Notes: generated from the letters alone by a model not told the origin. A DNA stretch of 64,000 nucleotides from Candidatus Synechococcus calcipolaris G9 (GCF_029582805.1 NZ_JAKKUT010000002.1:1016001-1080000); one strand, 5' to 3'. Numbered from the stretch's first letter, positions 53,661-64,000 are shown. Numbers and translations are program-made.

Positions 53661-54332
53661 ATGGTAACTACTAGCGATCAACCGCTGGCCGCCATTTTTC
53701 GGCAGATGGCCAGTGGGATGTTCCCGACCGCAACGGAAGTCTTTGACCGGGGTAAAACCATCTTTTTCCCGGGTGATCCGGCTGAGAAAGTGTACTTCTT
53801 ACTGAAGGGTGCGGTGAAGTTATCGCGGGTCTACGAGGCAGGGGAAGAGATTACGGTTGCGCTTTTACGGGAAAATAGCGTCTTTGGGGTGTTGTCCCTG
53901 GCTACGGGAACTCGCTCCGATCGCTTTTACCATGCGGTTGCCTTTACGCCGACGGAATTGCTTTCCGTGCCCATTGAGCAGGTTGAAAAGGCCATGCACG
54001 AGGATCCCACCCTACCGATGCTGATGATTCAGGGTCTATCCTCCCGAATTTTACAAACGGAAATGATGATTGAAACCCTGGCCCATCGAGATATGGGGTC
54101 ACGTCTCGTCAGCTTTTTACTGATTCTTTGCCGCGATTTTGGGATTCCGGGGGCAACTGGGGTCACGGTGGATTTGAAACTCTCCCACCAAGCGATCGCC
54201 GAGGCCATTGGTTCAACCCGTGTCACCGTTACCCGGCTGCTAGGGGAATTACGGGATCAAAATATGATTTCGATCCAGAAGAAAAAAATTACGGTTCATA
54301 ACCCCTTGATGCTCAGTCAGCAGTTCACCTAA
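53661..54332 (+). CDS. ntcA: Global nitrogen regulator NtcA
   Basis: A CRP-family activator of nitrogen-assimilation genes that binds 2-oxoglutarate and PipX. The 223-aa protein has an N-terminal effector domain ([29 protein letters not shown]) and a C-terminal HTH ([25 protein letters not shown]), both typical of NtcA. In the region it may control its own gene through the box at 53484. Confidence 0.97.
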   Translation: MVTTSDQPLAAIFRQMASGMFPTATEVFDRGKTIFFPGDPAEKVYFLLKGAVKLSRVYEAGEEITVALLRENSVFGVLSLATGTRSDRFYHAVAFTPTELLSVPIEQVEKAMHEDPTLPMLMIQGLSSRILQTEMMIETLAHRDMGSRLVSFLLILCRDFGIPGATGVTVDLKLSHQAIAEAIGSTRVTVTRLLGELRDQNMISIQKKKITVHNPLMLSQQFT

Positions 54333-54462
54333 GGGTTAATCCAGACCAGGATTCAGGACAGAATTATGCCCTGATTACCCTTCTTTGAGATGGGAAACTT
54401 GTTTAGGGTGCGTTTCGTCCCTAGGTCAAGGTACGTTAGAGGTGGCCTGATTTTCTGAGCCT

Positions 54463-55173
54463 ATGGAACCTACCTTTGCGATCGCCGCCCCGCGAATTTT
54501 ATTGGTCATGACTGACTCGGCCCTCGCCCAGCAAATTGGCCAAGACCTACAACAGGCGGGGTATGACCCGGTAACGGCGGCAACGTTTGCGGACTGTCAG
54601 TTGGCCTGCCAGGAATGGCAACCGGCCCTAGTGATTGTGGACGACCTGGCCATGGAGCATCGCCCCGATAACGTGAGCGGCCTAGATCTGTGTCGTAAAA
54701 TCCGTCAGGAAAAAATTACCTTACCACTCCTGTTAATCATGGAGAGCGATCGCCTAGAGGATCGGGTGAACTGTTTAGAAGCCGGAGCCGATGACTATCT
54801 CCTCAAGCCCTACCGCGATCAACAGTTTTTAGACATGGTTCAGCTTTACCTGAAACCAACGGCCCCAAGTGGGGAACAACTGCGATTTGAGACCCTGGTT
54901 CTGGATTTAGCCACGCGGCGGGCCGAGCGGAATGGTCGCTTGATAGATTTAACGATGAAGGAATACGAACTCCTGAAATTTTTAATGGAGCATCCCCGCC
55001 AAGTTCTTAGTCGAGACAAGATTTTAGAGAATGTCTGGGGCTATGACTTCCTGGGGGAGTCCAATGTCATTGAGGTTTATGTCCGTTATTTACGGCTAAA
55101 AATTGAACCCGATGGCGAAAAACGATTGATCCATACGGTGCGAGGGGTGGGGTATGTTCTCCGGGAAGCTTAA
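54463..55173 (+). CDS. nblR: OmpR-type response regulator, NblR-like
   Basis: A 236-aa regulator with receiver domain (LVIVDDLAMEHRP, KPYR with the switch Lys) and winged-helix output (LTMKEYELLKFLMEHPRQVLSRDKILENVWGYDFLGESNVIEVYVRYLRLKIEPDGEKRLI). It resembles NblR, which promotes phycobilisome breakdown under starvation. The usual acidic pair at the receiver front is changed (LLVMTDSA), so phosphorylation may be weak. The gene overlaps the next by 20 nt. The NblR name is a best match, not certain. Confidence 0.75.
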   Translation: MEPTFAIAAPRILLVMTDSALAQQIGQDLQQAGYDPVTAATFADCQLACQEWQPALVIVDDLAMEHRPDNVSGLDLCRKIRQEKITLPLLLIMESDRLEDRVNCLEAGADDYLLKPYRDQQFLDMVQLYLKPTAPSGEQLRFETLVLDLATRRAERNGRLIDLTMKEYELLKFLMEHPRQVLSRDKILENVWGYDFLGESNVIEVYVRYLRLKIEPDGEKRLIHTVRGVGYVLREA

Positions 55174-55693
55174 ATTTAAGCAGGTTAAGCAGATTTACTC
55201 ATTTTTTTTAGCCCTAGGGGTGGCATTGACGGTTATCGGCTGTCAAGCCCTTGAGCAACCTAGTCTAAATTCTCAAAATTCTAATGTGGCGATCGCTGGG
55301 GTTTCCCAAATTTTGCCGATTACGGCCCAGGCGATCATTGGCGAGACGGTTATTGATCTGGAAGTCGCCAAAACTCCTGCCCAGCAAGCCCTAGGATTGA
55401 TGTATCGCAGTGAATTAGCGGATAATCGGGGGATGTTATTTCCCTTTGATCCGCCCCAATTGGTAAGCTTCTGGATGAAAAATTGCCTTATTTCCTTGGA
55501 TCTGATTTTTATCTATGAGGGGGAAGTTATTGATATTGCTGAAAATGCCCCCCCCTGTTATGACGATCCCTGCCCCACCTACGGCCCGAATCAAATCATC
55601 GATCATGTGTTAGAACTGCGGGGTGGTCGGGCCGCTGAAATTAGCCTTGCCGTGGGCGATCGCCTCAAAATCAAGCCCCTTGAGCAATCCTAG
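55154..55693 (+). CDS. DUF192 lipoprotein
   Basis: A 179-aa exported lipoprotein: signal with lipobox (ALTVIGC), then the DUF192 core (VAKTPAQQALGLMYRSELADNRGMLFPF, FWMKNCLISLDLIFI, VLELRGGRA). The family is widespread with unknown role. It starts inside the end of the regulator gene (20-nt overlap). Confidence 0.88.
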   Translation: MFSGKLKFKQVKQIYSFFLALGVALTVIGCQALEQPSLNSQNSNVAIAGVSQILPITAQAIIGETVIDLEVAKTPAQQALGLMYRSELADNRGMLFPFDPPQLVSFWMKNCLISLDLIFIYEGEVIDIAENAPPCYDDPCPTYGPNQIIDHVLELRGGRAAEISLAVGDRLKIKPLEQS

Positions 55694-55856
55694 GAACCTG
55701 TGGGATAAACCGGTCAACTATTCCTAACCCATTGCTATCCAACGATCCAAGGGTATTTCATCCGATAGGGTATGTCATCTAAGGATGCCAAGGATATCAG
55801 ATATGTAGTGTTAGAGTAAGAGTATCTGTTAGTTTTTTTAGTAATCAATTAGTGCC

Positions 55857-56429
55857 ATGGCCATCTCTGCAACTCTCTCCGTTGAAAAAGAAAAAGTTAA
55901 AAAACCTCCCTTCAAAATTCACGTCCTCGGCGATCGGGTACTGCGCCAGCCCGCTAAACGGATTAGCCAAGTCAATGACAGTATCCGCCAAACCGTACGG
56001 GATATGCTACAAACCATGTACAGTGCCGATGGCATTGGCCTGGCCGCCCCCCAGGTGGGGATTAATAAACAGCTTTTAGTCATTGATCTTCACCCCGATG
56101 AAGCCGCCAATCCGCCCCTGATTATGATCAACCCGGTGATCCGCGAAGCCAGTCCCTTGTTGGAATTGGGTCAAGAAGGCTGCTTGAGTATTCCTGGGGT
56201 CTTTTTGGATGTGAAGCGGCCGGAAATGATTGAGGTCAGCTACAAGGACGAGTGGGGCCGCCCCCAACTACTTTATGCCAGCGGCTTGCTATGCCGGGCC
56301 ATCCAGCATGAAATTGACCACCTCACAGGGGTGATGTTTGTGGATCGGGTGGAAAATAAATTACTCCTGAATCAAGAATTATCGGAGCATGGTTTTTCCC
56401 GCAATGCCGTTCGCCCCGTGGCAGGTTGA
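55857..56429 (+). CDS. def: Peptide deformylase
   Basis: Removes the formyl group from new proteins. All three metal motifs are present: GIGLAAPQVG, EGCLSIPG and QHEIDHLTGVMF. 190 aa, normal. A TTGA overlap couples it to a small membrane protein. Confidence 0.96.
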   Translation: MAISATLSVEKEKVKKPPFKIHVLGDRVLRQPAKRISQVNDSIRQTVRDMLQTMYSADGIGLAAPQVGINKQLLVIDLHPDEAANPPLIMINPVIREASPLLELGQEGCLSIPGVFLDVKRPEMIEVSYKDEWGRPQLLYASGLLCRAIQHEIDHLTGVMFVDRVENKLLLNQELSEHGFSRNAVRPVAG

Positions 56430-56632
56430 GGTTCGGCGTGGTTGCTAAAAGTTATGTATTTTTAGGTGGGGCCTGCATTGCCTTTATTGCGACCGTGGGC
56501 TGCATCTTTGAGTTATCCTCTGGAGAGGCCCAACTGGGTTTTGGGGTGACATCGGCTATTTTAGCCCTGGCATTGCCCCTCGGTATTGGCCTATTTGTGG
56601 CCGCCGTTAGGCTCGGCCGGGCCGACCCCTGA
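56426..56632 (+). CDS. Small two-helix membrane protein
   Basis: A 68-aa protein: two hydrophobic helices (YVFLGGACIAFIATVGCIFEL and SAILALALPLGIGLFVAAVRL) in a hairpin. Starts at TTG overlapping the def stop, or GTG 56438. Probably cotranscribed with def. No family recognised. Confidence 0.6.
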   Translation: MRFGVVAKSYVFLGGACIAFIATVGCIFELSSGEAQLGFGVTSAILALALPLGIGLFVAAVRLGRADP

Positions 56633-56670
56633 GATGATAATAAAAGAAACCACGGCAGTGAGATGAGTCT

Positions 56671-57063
56671 ATGACCTTAGAGTACCCGGATGATCTTCAA
56701 TACCTGGATAGTCATGAGTATGTGCGTATTGAAGGGGAAATCGCCACCATTGGCATTAGTGCCTTTGCGGTCGATCAACTGGGAGATATTGTCTTTATTG
56801 AAATTCCCCAGGAAGGCGATAAATTAATCCAAGGGGAACGCTTTGGCACCATTGAGTCGGTGAAGGCCGTTGAGGAAATGTATTCCCCCGTAACCGGAAC
56901 GGTGATTGAAAGTAACCAGGCGATCGCCGATACCCCAGAAGAATTAGCCGCAGATCCCTACGGCGAAGGCTGGCTCGTGAAAGTACGCCTAGATAATGAA
57001 GATGACATCGAAGGGGCCCTGACGGCCACCGCCTACCAAGCCCTAGTGGAGGGAGATGAGTAG
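56671..57063 (+). CDS. gcvH: Glycine cleavage system H protein
   Basis: Lipoyl carrier of the glycine cleavage system, needed for photorespiratory glycine. The lipoylated Lys is in [13 protein letters not shown]. 130 aa. It is 3 bp before gatB. Confidence 0.96.
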   Translation: MTLEYPDDLQYLDSHEYVRIEGEIATIGISAFAVDQLGDIVFIEIPQEGDKLIQGERFGTIESVKAVEEMYSPVTGTVIESNQAIADTPEELAADPYGEGWLVKVRLDNEDDIEGALTATAYQALVEGDE

Positions 57064-57066
57064 TTT

Positions 57067-58728
57067 ATGGCAAAGGCAGCACGAAAAAAATCCAAGAAAA
57101 AAAATAACCTGGATCATGATGATCAGACTCCCCTGTCAGAGGTGAAATCACCCTCCCCGACCCTGGCCAAGAATGCCCCGGTTGAGAATACATCCCCAGA
57201 GCCACCGCCGTCCGCACCCATTGAACCCGACATTAATCCTGAGAACCCTGATCCTGAAAATACGGTGTACGAAGCGGTAATTGGCCTGGAAATTCACTGT
57301 CAACTCAGCACCAACACCAAGATTTTCTCCAGTAGCTCCAGCGCGTTTGGAGCAGATCCCAATACCCACATTGATCCCATTTGTTTGGGCCTACCGGGTA
57401 CCTTGCCCGTCCTCAATGCCAAAGTCTTAGAGTATGCCGTCAAGGCAGGGTTAGCTCTCAATTGCCACATTGCCCCCTACAGCAAATTCGATCGCAAGCA
57501 GTATTTCTACCCTGATTTACCCAAGAACTACCAAATTTCCCAGTACGATTTACCCATTGCTGAGCAGGGTTTCTTAGAAATTGAACTCATTGACGAGAAT
57601 GATCAGCCCCGCCGCAAACGAATTGGCATTACCCGCCTGCACATGGAAGAAGATGCCGGAAAATTAGTCCATGCAGGCAGCGATCGCCTCTCGGGGTCGA
57701 CCTATTCCCTGGTGGATTTGAACCGGGCCGGAGTTCCCCTAGCGGAAATTGTCTCCGAGCCGGATCTGCGATCGGGCCAGGAAGCGGCGGAATATGCCCA
57801 GGAATTGCGGCGAATTTTGCGTTATTTGGGTGTATGTGATGGGAATATGCAGGAAGGTTCCCTCCGCTGTGATGTGAATATTTCCGTCCGTCCTGAAGGC
57901 AGAGAAGCCTTTGGCACGAAGGTGGAAATTAAGAATATGAACTCCTTTAATGCCATTCAACGGGCGATTGACTTTGAAATTGATCGCCAAATTACGGCCA
58001 TTAAGGCGGGAGAAAAAATTATTCAAGAAACCCGGCTCTGGGACGAAAATACCCAAGCCACGTTTACGATGCGGGTCAAGGAAGGATCTAGCGATTATCG
58101 ATATTTTCCTGAGCCAGATCTGGGGCCCATTGAGGTGAGTGAGCAGCAGCGGGATCTTTGGCGCAGTGAACTACCGGAATTACCGGCCCAGAAGCGTCAT
58201 CGTTACCAAGAAGACTGGGGTCTGTCTGCCTACGATAGTCGGGTCTTAACCGATGAACGGGGCACCGCTGAATATTTGGAAGCCACCATTGCCGCCGGAG
58301 CCGTAGCCAAACAGGCCGCCAACTGGATCATGGGGGACATGACGGCCTATGCCAAAGAGACTAAGCAATCCATTCGGGATTTGCCCCTAACCCCGGATCA
58401 TTTAGCCGAACTCATTGCCCTAATCGAAGATGGCACGATCAGCAGCAAAATTGCCAAGGATATGCTGCCTGAACTCCTGAAAAACGGCGGGTCTGCGAAG
58501 GCCCTAGTGGAGAAAAAAGGACTCAGCCAAATTTCTGATGCCGGCACCCTCAACGCCATCATTGATGAGCTATTGGCGGCCCATCCCCAGGAACTAGAGC
58601 AATACCGAGCTGGCAAAACCAAGCTCCAGGGCTTTTTTGTGGGGCAGATGATGAAAAAAACGGGCGGGCGGGCGGATCCAAAATTAACCAATCAGTTATT
58701 AGTTGCCAAACTCAATCCCCCCGGCTAA
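57067..58728 (+). CDS. gatB: Asp/Glu-tRNA amidotransferase subunit B with N-terminal extension
   Basis: Amidates mischarged Glu-tRNA(Gln) with GatA and GatC. The core ([29 protein letters not shown], then the tail domain [33 protein letters not shown]) is complete. About 66 extra residues, first Lys-rich then Pro/Glu-rich, precede the normal start. No internal methionine gives the usual start, so the extension is probably translated. Confidence 0.95.
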   Translation: MAKAARKKSKKKNNLDHDDQTPLSEVKSPSPTLAKNAPVENTSPEPPPSAPIEPDINPENPDPENTVYEAVIGLEIHCQLSTNTKIFSSSSSAFGADPNTHIDPICLGLPGTLPVLNAKVLEYAVKAGLALNCHIAPYSKFDRKQYFYPDLPKNYQISQYDLPIAEQGFLEIELIDENDQPRRKRIGITRLHMEEDAGKLVHAGSDRLSGSTYSLVDLNRAGVPLAEIVSEPDLRSGQEAAEYAQELRRILRYLGVCDGNMQEGSLRCDVNISVRPEGREAFGTKVEIKNMNSFNAIQRAIDFEIDRQITAIKAGEKIIQETRLWDENTQATFTMRVKEGSSDYRYFPEPDLGPIEVSEQQRDLWRSELPELPAQKRHRYQEDWGLSAYDSRVLTDERGTAEYLEATIAAGAVAKQAANWIMGDMTAYAKETKQSIRDLPLTPDHLAELIALIEDGTISSKIAKDMLPELLKNGGSAKALVEKKGLSQISDAGTLNAIIDELLAAHPQELEQYRAGKTKLQGFFVGQMMKKTGGRADPKLTNQLLVAKLNPPG

Positions 58729-58855
58729 AGCATAATTCCCGGCAAAGATTCTAGTCGAGGACTGCCAGGACGTGACCGCAGATGTGATAATGGGCTTAAC
58801 AAACGTAATTATTTACGCCTGTAGATTGTAGATTCCTTAGTAAACTCCGTAAACC

Positions 58856-59395
58856 ATGGCTCAAGTCTCTGGAACGTCTGATGTGCCCGATATGGGCCGT
58901 CGTCAATTTATGAACCTGCTCACCTTCGGTACCATCACCGGTACTGCGTTGGGAGCCTTATATCCGGTCATTCGCTATTTTATTCCTCCCTCGGCCGGTG
59001 GGACAGGAGGGGGGGTCATCGCTAAAGATGCCCTTGGCAATGCCATTAATGTCACTGATTACCTGAGTAAGCACCTCGCGGGCGATCGCTCCCTGGCCCA
59101 AGGCATTAAGGGAGATCCCACCTACATTGTCATTGAAGAGGATCACACCATTGCCAACTATGGCTTAAATGCGGTCTGTACCCATTTGGGCTGCGTGGTT
59201 CCCTGGAATGTCAGTGAGAATAAGTTTATCTGCCCTTGTCATGGCTCCCAGTACGACAGCACGGGTAAGGTGGTGCGTGGCCCGGCTCCTCTGTCGTTGG
59301 CCCTTGCCCAAACAACCGTAACCGATGACAAACTCGTCTTCACCCCTTGGACGGATACGGACTTCCGGACGGGTAAAGAGCCTTGGTGGACGTAA
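58856..59395 (+). CDS. petC: Cytochrome b6f Rieske iron-sulfur protein
   Basis: The 2Fe-2S subunit that takes electrons from plastoquinol. One N-terminal helix with twin-Arg-like start ([10 protein letters not shown]) and cluster ligands CTHLGC and CPCHGS. 179 aa. 15 bp before petA, the conserved cyanobacterial petC-petA operon. Confidence 0.97.
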   Translation: MAQVSGTSDVPDMGRRQFMNLLTFGTITGTALGALYPVIRYFIPPSAGGTGGGVIAKDALGNAINVTDYLSKHLAGDRSLAQGIKGDPTYIVIEEDHTIANYGLNAVCTHLGCVVPWNVSENKFICPCHGSQYDSTGKVVRGPAPLSLALAQTTVTDDKLVFTPWTDTDFRTGKEPWWT

Positions 59396-59410
59396 GGACA
59401 GGTAATCTTC

Positions 59411-60367
59411 ATGAAATTTTTGATGAAATCAATGAAATCGTTGATCGCATTTTTCTGCCTCTGTGGGGCCCTTTTAATCGGCCAACTTTGGCTGGCTACC
59501 CCCCCAGCCCAGGCCTATCCCTTCTATGCCCAGCAGGGATACGATAGCCCCAGGGAAGCCACGGGTCGCATTGTCTGTGCTAACTGTCACCTGGCGGCCA
59601 AGCCCACGGAAATCGAAGTCCCCCAAGCGGTGACACCGGACTCAGTTTTTGAAGCCGTCGTCAAAATTCCCTATGATACCAGTGTGCAGCAGGTGTTAGG
59701 GGATGGCTCCAAGGGGGGCCTTAATGTTGGGGCGGTGTTGATGCTACCGGAGGGCTTTACCATTGCCCCAGCGGATCGCATCCCGGAAGAACTTCAGGAA
59801 AAGGTTTCTGGGGTCTATTACCAGCCCTACAGTGACGATAAGCAAAATATTATTCTGGTGGGCCCCTTGCCCGGTGAGCAGTATCAAGAAATTGTCTTTC
59901 CGGTACTTGCTCCCAATCCCGCTAATGATAAGACCATTCACTTTGGTAAATACTCGGTTCATGCTGGCGGCAATCGGGGCCGGGGTCAGGTCTATCCCAC
60001 CGGGGACAAAACCAATAACACCGTTTATACCGCTGCGATCGCCGGCACGGTAAGCCTCACCACTGGGGACGATGGTAGTTTAGTGGCCACCATTACCTCT
60101 GATAGTGGCGAATCCGTTGCCGAAACCATTCCTGCGGGACCAGAATTGATCGTCTCTGATGGTCAAGTGGTGGCTGCGGGGGAAGCTCTGACCACCAATC
60201 CCAATGTGGGTGGTTTTGGTCAAAAGGATACGGAAATTGTCCTCCAGGATCCCAACCGGATTAAGTGGCTATTGGTCTTCTTTGCGGCCATTACCCTCTC
60301 CCAAATCCTCTTGGTTCTGAAGAAGAAGCAGGTGGAAAAGGTGCAGGCGGCGGAGATGAATTTTTAG
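59411..60367 (+). CDS. petA: Cytochrome f
   Basis: Passes electrons to plastocyanin or cytochrome c6. It has a signal peptide ending ...[13 protein letters not shown], where Tyr becomes the N-terminal heme ligand, heme site CANCH, the large and small lumenal domains, and a C-terminal anchor ([22 protein letters not shown]). 318 aa. Confidence 0.97.
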   Translation: MKFLMKSMKSLIAFFCLCGALLIGQLWLATPPAQAYPFYAQQGYDSPREATGRIVCANCHLAAKPTEIEVPQAVTPDSVFEAVVKIPYDTSVQQVLGDGSKGGLNVGAVLMLPEGFTIAPADRIPEELQEKVSGVYYQPYSDDKQNIILVGPLPGEQYQEIVFPVLAPNPANDKTIHFGKYSVHAGGNRGRGQVYPTGDKTNNTVYTAAIAGTVSLTTGDDGSLVATITSDSGESVAETIPAGPELIVSDGQVVAAGEALTTNPNVGGFGQKDTEIVLQDPNRIKWLLVFFAAITLSQILLVLKKKQVEKVQAAEMNF

Positions 60368-60398
60368 CGTTTAGTCTCTAACGTTTAATTTCTAAAAT

Positions 60399-61814
60399 GT
60401 GAATCGATCCTCAACCATTGCAGCGATCGCAACGGCTATTGTTCCCCAGCAGGGCAGTATTGGTATTGTCCGTCTGTCGGGGCCCGAGTCCGTGGCGATC
60501 GCTCAGTCACTTTTCCACGCCCCTGGACACCAAGCCTGGCAGAGTCATCGTATTCTCTATGGCCACATCAGGGATCCCCAGGGCGAACAGATCATTGATG
60601 AAGCTCTTCTCCTCTTGATGCTGGCTCCCCGCTCCTATACCCGCGAAGATGTGGTGGAGTTTCACTGCCACGGGGGGATGATGCCGGTGCAGCAGGTTCT
60701 CCAACTGTGCCTGAGCCAAGGGGCCCAACTCGCCCAACCCGGAGAATTTACCCTACGGGCTTTTTTGAATGGCCGCCTAGATCTGACCCAAGCGGAAAGC
60801 GTGGCGGATCTGGTGGGAGCGAAATCCCCCCAAGCGGCCCAGTATGCCCTGGCCGGTCTACAAGGAAAACTCACCCAACCCCTAGGGCAAATTCGCGCCG
60901 CCTGTTTAGAATTGCTGACGGAAATTGAAGCCCGTCTGGATTTTGCCGATGACCTACCCCCTTTGAATGGGGAGCAGGTACGCCAGGACATCCTTGGACT
61001 CCATCACCAGGTTCAGCACATTTTAGCAACGGCCGATCGCGGCGAGTTAATTCGCACGGGCCTCAAGGTGGCGATCGTTGGTCAGCCCAATGTGGGGAAG
61101 TCCAGTTTATTAAATGCTTGGAGCCGCTGCGATCGCGCCATTGTCACGGATTTACCGGGCACCACCCGGGATGTGGTGGAATCTCAGCTAGTGGTGGGGG
61201 GGATTCCCATTCAAGTCTTGGATACGGCGGGGATTCGGGCCACGGAGGATCGGGTAGAGCAATTGGGGGTAGAGCGATCCACCCAGGCGGCGGCCCAAGC
61301 GGATTTAGTTCTATTTGTGGTGGATGCCCAACAGGGTTGGACCGATGGGGAACAGGCCATATACGATCGCCTCTGTAGTGGACACCGGCCAAGGGGTAAA
61401 AAAATTCTCATTGTGATCAATAAAATCGATCTAGTTGATCCCAATGTTCAACCCCAAGCCCTTCTAGAATCGTTGGCTGAACTATCCTTACGTAGCCTAC
61501 CTATTGTTTGCCTGTCTGCCCTGCAACACCAAGGAATTCTAGAGCTTGAGCAGGGGATTTTGCACTTAATGACCCAAGGGGATTTACAGGCAACTAATTT
61601 AGATCTGGCCATTAATCAACGCCAAGCCAGTATTCTCGCTCAGGTGAGTCAATTTTTGGAGCATACTATTGAGGCGATCGCCGCCGACTTACCCCTAGAT
61701 TTTTGGACAATTGATCTGCGGGCTGCGGCCCGGGCCCTTGGGGAACTTACCGGCGAAGATGTGAATGAGTCGGTTTTAGATCAAATTTTTAGTCGATTTT
61801 GCATTGGTAAATAA
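60399..61814 (+). CDS. mnmE: tRNA modification GTPase MnmE
   Basis: With MnmG it adds the cmnm5 group to U34 of tRNAs. It has a THF-binding N-domain, G1 [13 protein letters not shown]3 LDTAGIR, G4 NKIDLVD and the C-terminal catalytic Cys in FCIGK. 471 aa. Starts at GTG. Confidence 0.96.
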   Translation: MNRSSTIAAIATAIVPQQGSIGIVRLSGPESVAIAQSLFHAPGHQAWQSHRILYGHIRDPQGEQIIDEALLLLMLAPRSYTREDVVEFHCHGGMMPVQQVLQLCLSQGAQLAQPGEFTLRAFLNGRLDLTQAESVADLVGAKSPQAAQYALAGLQGKLTQPLGQIRAACLELLTEIEARLDFADDLPPLNGEQVRQDILGLHHQVQHILATADRGELIRTGLKVAIVGQPNVGKSSLLNAWSRCDRAIVTDLPGTTRDVVESQLVVGGIPIQVLDTAGIRATEDRVEQLGVERSTQAAAQADLVLFVVDAQQGWTDGEQAIYDRLCSGHRPRGKKILIVINKIDLVDPNVQPQALLESLAELSLRSLPIVCLSALQHQGILELEQGILHLMTQGDLQATNLDLAINQRQASILAQVSQFLEHTIEAIAADLPLDFWTIDLRAAARALGELTGEDVNESVLDQIFSRFCIGK

Positions 61815-61844
61815 GTCTGGCAAAAATTTGGCTGGGATATAGTA

Positions 61845-63770
61845 TTAACGCCGTCCGCCAAAGAGCCACTGGATATTCACCCCTACCCCTGGGGAACTTT
61901 GGCCAATTAATCCGCCGACGGCCATATTCTGACCCGCTGCATTACTGCCATAGACATCAATACCCACATTCCACTGGGGAATCAGATAACGCATCCCTAC
62001 ACTAAACACACTCCGCTCACCGGTGACAATGGGGGTTGCTTCACCAATGAACTGTAATCCAGGCACAACCTCGTAGTTGACCCCCAAGCCGACCCCGCCC
62101 ACGCGAGTATCCCCAGTTAGAAGACCAAACTTAGGATTTAGAAACAAGGCTAGGGGTTCGATGGGACGGTAGGTAAAGGGAAGTTCTAGTACCGCCACCG
62201 AGCGACTACCAAAATTCTCCTCTCCCTGTAAAAAGCCGCGATTAAAGGATCCCTTAAAGGCAAAGGAAAAGGGATCCCCCTGGACTTGATCTAAAAAGCG
62301 TAATTTAGCCGCCAGTCCAAGGTTGAGATTACCGCTGTAGTCCACATTTTCAAGTAAATCTACCCCTGGCTCTAACTGCTCAACGGCCACTTCAAATTGG
62401 GCATCATGGACTACACCGATGGCAATATTAACCCCCTGACCCACATCCCCGGCACTGCCGCGCACCCGTAGCATACCTGGGGGCAGGGTATCTGCCGTTG
62501 GAATCGTAATTCCATCTAACAATAACTGGCGATCGCGCTGATCCAAGGGTTGACGGGGGCCGCTACGAAAACTAGGTAAAAAACTCGGCGCATAGTCTAA
62601 ACCCAGATCCGGGGTATAGGTCAAGCCCGCCCGCAGGGCAATGTGATCGCCATCGGGCAAAAAGGCCAGGGTGCGCGTTGTCGGTGTCACCCCAAAACTA
62701 TTGGTGGCCGCCAGATCCATGCTCACCGCCGGGTTAACCAGGAACCGAACGCCCGCACTCCAGACCGGAAAATTGGTGATGGCCCCATCACTGGCCCGCA
62801 CCGTATTGCCACCGGGGCCCACCGGCATAATAATATCCGTGAAAAAGTTGACCCGCTCGTGGGGTTGCCAACTCAGGCCGGTTCCAAAACTAATATTGGT
62901 GCCATAGAAGTCCGCACCATTGACATTTTCAGGTAAAAAAGCAACGGCCGGTGTAAAGTGCCATTGGAGTTGGGGTGTCACCCTATAGGTGAGGGGCATT
63001 TCCAAAGAGCCAGCGGCGGTGTAGGAACCTTGCACCTCTGCGCTAGAGGCAAACATAAAATTATCGGAGCGCACCCGCAGCAATTCAACACCACCCATAA
63101 TGGCGATCGCTAGATTGTCACTGTTATGGAAGCGGTATTTGAGACTGGCTCCCACTGCGCCATACTGGAGATCAGGTTGCAAACCATTCACCAAACGCCC
63201 TAGGGGATCATCAAAGTAGTTCCCCGTGAGGCTAATTTGCATATCTTCGTTCAGGCCAAAATCCACGGTTCCGTAGAAGATTTGCAACCCTGCACCGCCG
63301 CCACTGACTTCATCACTGCGGAAAGTGGTGAGACCGCCACTCAGTTGCAGCATTCCAGGGGGCAATAGGTTGGCAGTTTCTATATTGTAGAGACGAATGG
63401 GCGGCCGCATTAGGGGCGGAATCGTGTACTCCGGATCGGAAATGGCCACAGGAGGTAGGGGCTGGACGGGGTCATCGGCAACCGTGGGCGTGGTTGGCTC
63501 ATCGGCATGCTGCTCTAGGGGATCGGGGGTTTCGACAAAGACCGGGCTAGAACTGGGGGGTGATGGAATAGATACGGGCCCCGTCGGTGTGACTTCTTGC
63601 CATTGAGGTGTGTTGGTATCCTGGGGAGCAACATCAAAGGAGGGGCCACTGGTGGTGGTGGGGACTTCCTGCCACTGGGGAGCCGATGGATCCGTGGCTT
63701 GGGCCCAGGTAGGTGGGGTGATGCCCACACCCATCAAAGCAAGAATGGCTGTCCAGGAAAATACTTTCAT
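61845..63770 (-). CDS. Exported outer-membrane barrel-like protein, unknown
   Basis: A 641-aa protein with signal peptide (FSWTAILALMGVGITPPTWA) and a Pro/Thr-rich low-complexity front to about residue 130. Two similar beta-rich halves follow, each opened by T(A)xxLPPGML(Q/R) at about residues 134 and 425, with many alternating strands. It ends NIQWLFGGRR, a weak barrel end. I know no family name. Probably outer-membrane. The ATG 63770 start is the natural signal; the frame also opens at 63776. Confidence 0.7.
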   Translation of the reverse strand: MKVFSWTAILALMGVGITPPTWAQATDPSAPQWQEVPTTTSGPSFDVAPQDTNTPQWQEVTPTGPVSIPSPPSSSPVFVETPDPLEQHADEPTTPTVADDPVQPLPPVAISDPEYTIPPLMRPPIRLYNIETANLLPPGMLQLSGGLTTFRSDEVSGGGAGLQIFYGTVDFGLNEDMQISLTGNYFDDPLGRLVNGLQPDLQYGAVGASLKYRFHNSDNLAIAIMGGVELLRVRSDNFMFASSAEVQGSYTAAGSLEMPLTYRVTPQLQWHFTPAVAFLPENVNGADFYGTNISFGTGLSWQPHERVNFFTDIIMPVGPGGNTVRASDGAITNFPVWSAGVRFLVNPAVSMDLAATNSFGVTPTTRTLAFLPDGDHIALRAGLTYTPDLGLDYAPSFLPSFRSGPRQPLDQRDRQLLLDGITIPTADTLPPGMLRVRGSAGDVGQGVNIAIGVVHDAQFEVAVEQLEPGVDLLENVDYSGNLNLGLAAKLRFLDQVQGDPFSFAFKGSFNRGFLQGEENFGSRSVAVLELPFTYRPIEPLALFLNPKFGLLTGDTRVGGVGLGVNYEVVPGLQFIGEATPIVTGERSVFSVGMRYLIPQWNVGIDVYGSNAAGQNMAVGGLIGQSSPGVGVNIQWLFGGRR

Positions 63771-63922
63771 GCACACAATATACTCACACCTATCCGTACA
63801 GTTAAACAGATTCCAGACCTAAAACGCAACTCCAGAAAACGGCATGATTGGGTATGCAAATTGGGCCTGGAATCCTAAATCGGTATACTAGAAGCTGATT
63901 ATCATAAAAAGTCTATGAATTT

Positions 63923-63996
63923 GGGGCTGTAGCTCAGCAGGATAGAGCGAGTGCCTCCTAAGCACTAGGTCGTGCGTTCGAATCGCACCAGTCCCG
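63923..63996 (+). tRNA. tRNA-Arg (CCT)
   Basis: Cloverleaf with acceptor GGGGCTG/CAGTCCC, discriminator G, anticodon stem AGTGC/GCACT and loop CTCCTAA, so anticodon CCT (reads AGG). Confidence 0.95.
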
Positions 63997-64000
63997 TTCC

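Noticed and set aside
54331-54383. Possible terminator after ntcA (AAGGGTTAATC ... GATTACCCTT)
   Set aside because: The arms pair with a bulge and enclose about 30 nt, and no run of T follows, so it is weak.

Overview
The window is a cyanobacterial chromosome segment. The evidence is the dense scatter of the HIP1 octamer (GCGATCGC, often as GGCGATCGCC), genes that only oxygenic phototrophs carry together (petC-petA, psbQ, ntcA, an nblR-type regulator, an hmpF-type motility gene) and cyanobacterial gene orders such as pdhB-secD-secF. Moderate GC and the gene set suit a unicellular Synechococcus/Thermosynechococcaceae-like organism, but I cannot name a species from sequence alone.

Layout. 1-4.0 kb: the 3' part of argH, a PIN toxin/antitoxin pair and an SLH-OprB iron porin. 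4.1-7.74 kb: a patch of foreign and broken DNA with an AraC fragment, two DUF1254/DUF1214-type secreted proteins between inverted copies of a 25-bp IS3-type end, an IS3 orfA remnant and a P4-type integrase remnant. 7.76-17.6 kb: ordinary chromosome with a WD40 protein, Hpt, pentapeptide protein, neutral amino-acid ABC permease and ATPase, dps with its terminator, DUF58, tRNA-Cys, an amino-acid oxidase, psbQ, an ABC ATPase and tRNA-Val. 17.64-22.43 kb: a HIP1-free accessory island between tRNA-Val and tRNA-Gly. It carries a J-domain stub, a 442-aa Gly-rich membrane protein with a Cys motif, an LRAT-fold protein with Gly-rich membrane repeats, two broken DUF4351-type nuclease tails and higBA. 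22.6-27.3 kb: a translationally coupled ABC-transporter/glycosyltransferase operon with an overlooked 40-aa membrane ORF, then sppA, aroH and a CBS protein. 27.3-29.0 kb: a second accessory patch with a kinase stub cut by an IS end, an attC-like site, a SnoaL protein, an inverted-repeat element and a hicB remnant.

29-64 kb is mostly housekeeping: lnt, hmpF, ppx, nusB, purN, a Ctp protease, an N-acetylmuramoyl-L-alanine amidase, L,D-transpeptidase, lactate permease, secDF-pdhB, an RNA m5C methyltransferase, a J-domain+HNH pair, cbiQ, ntcA with a perfect upstream NtcA box, an nblR-like regulator, def, gcvH, gatB, petC-petA, mnmE, an outer-membrane barrel and tRNA-Arg. Two genes here are frame-disrupted (DUF1622 at 45.44-45.90 kb and a membrane protein at 52.84-53.52 kb). 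Three short ORFs (40, 52 and 33 aa) look real.

How it fits together. The core supports photosynthetic electron flow (Rieske, cytochrome f, a possible PetM-like subunit, PsbQ), nitrogen and stress control (NtcA, NblR-like, Dps), envelope building (SecDF, Lnt, amidase, YkuD, Ctp) and uptake. The accessory patches carry conflict-type genes, toxin-antitoxin pairs and mobile-element debris. The best candidates for something undescribed are the membrane protein/LRAT pair at 17.99-20.79 kb and the coupled J-domain/HNH pair at 50.5-52.1 kb.
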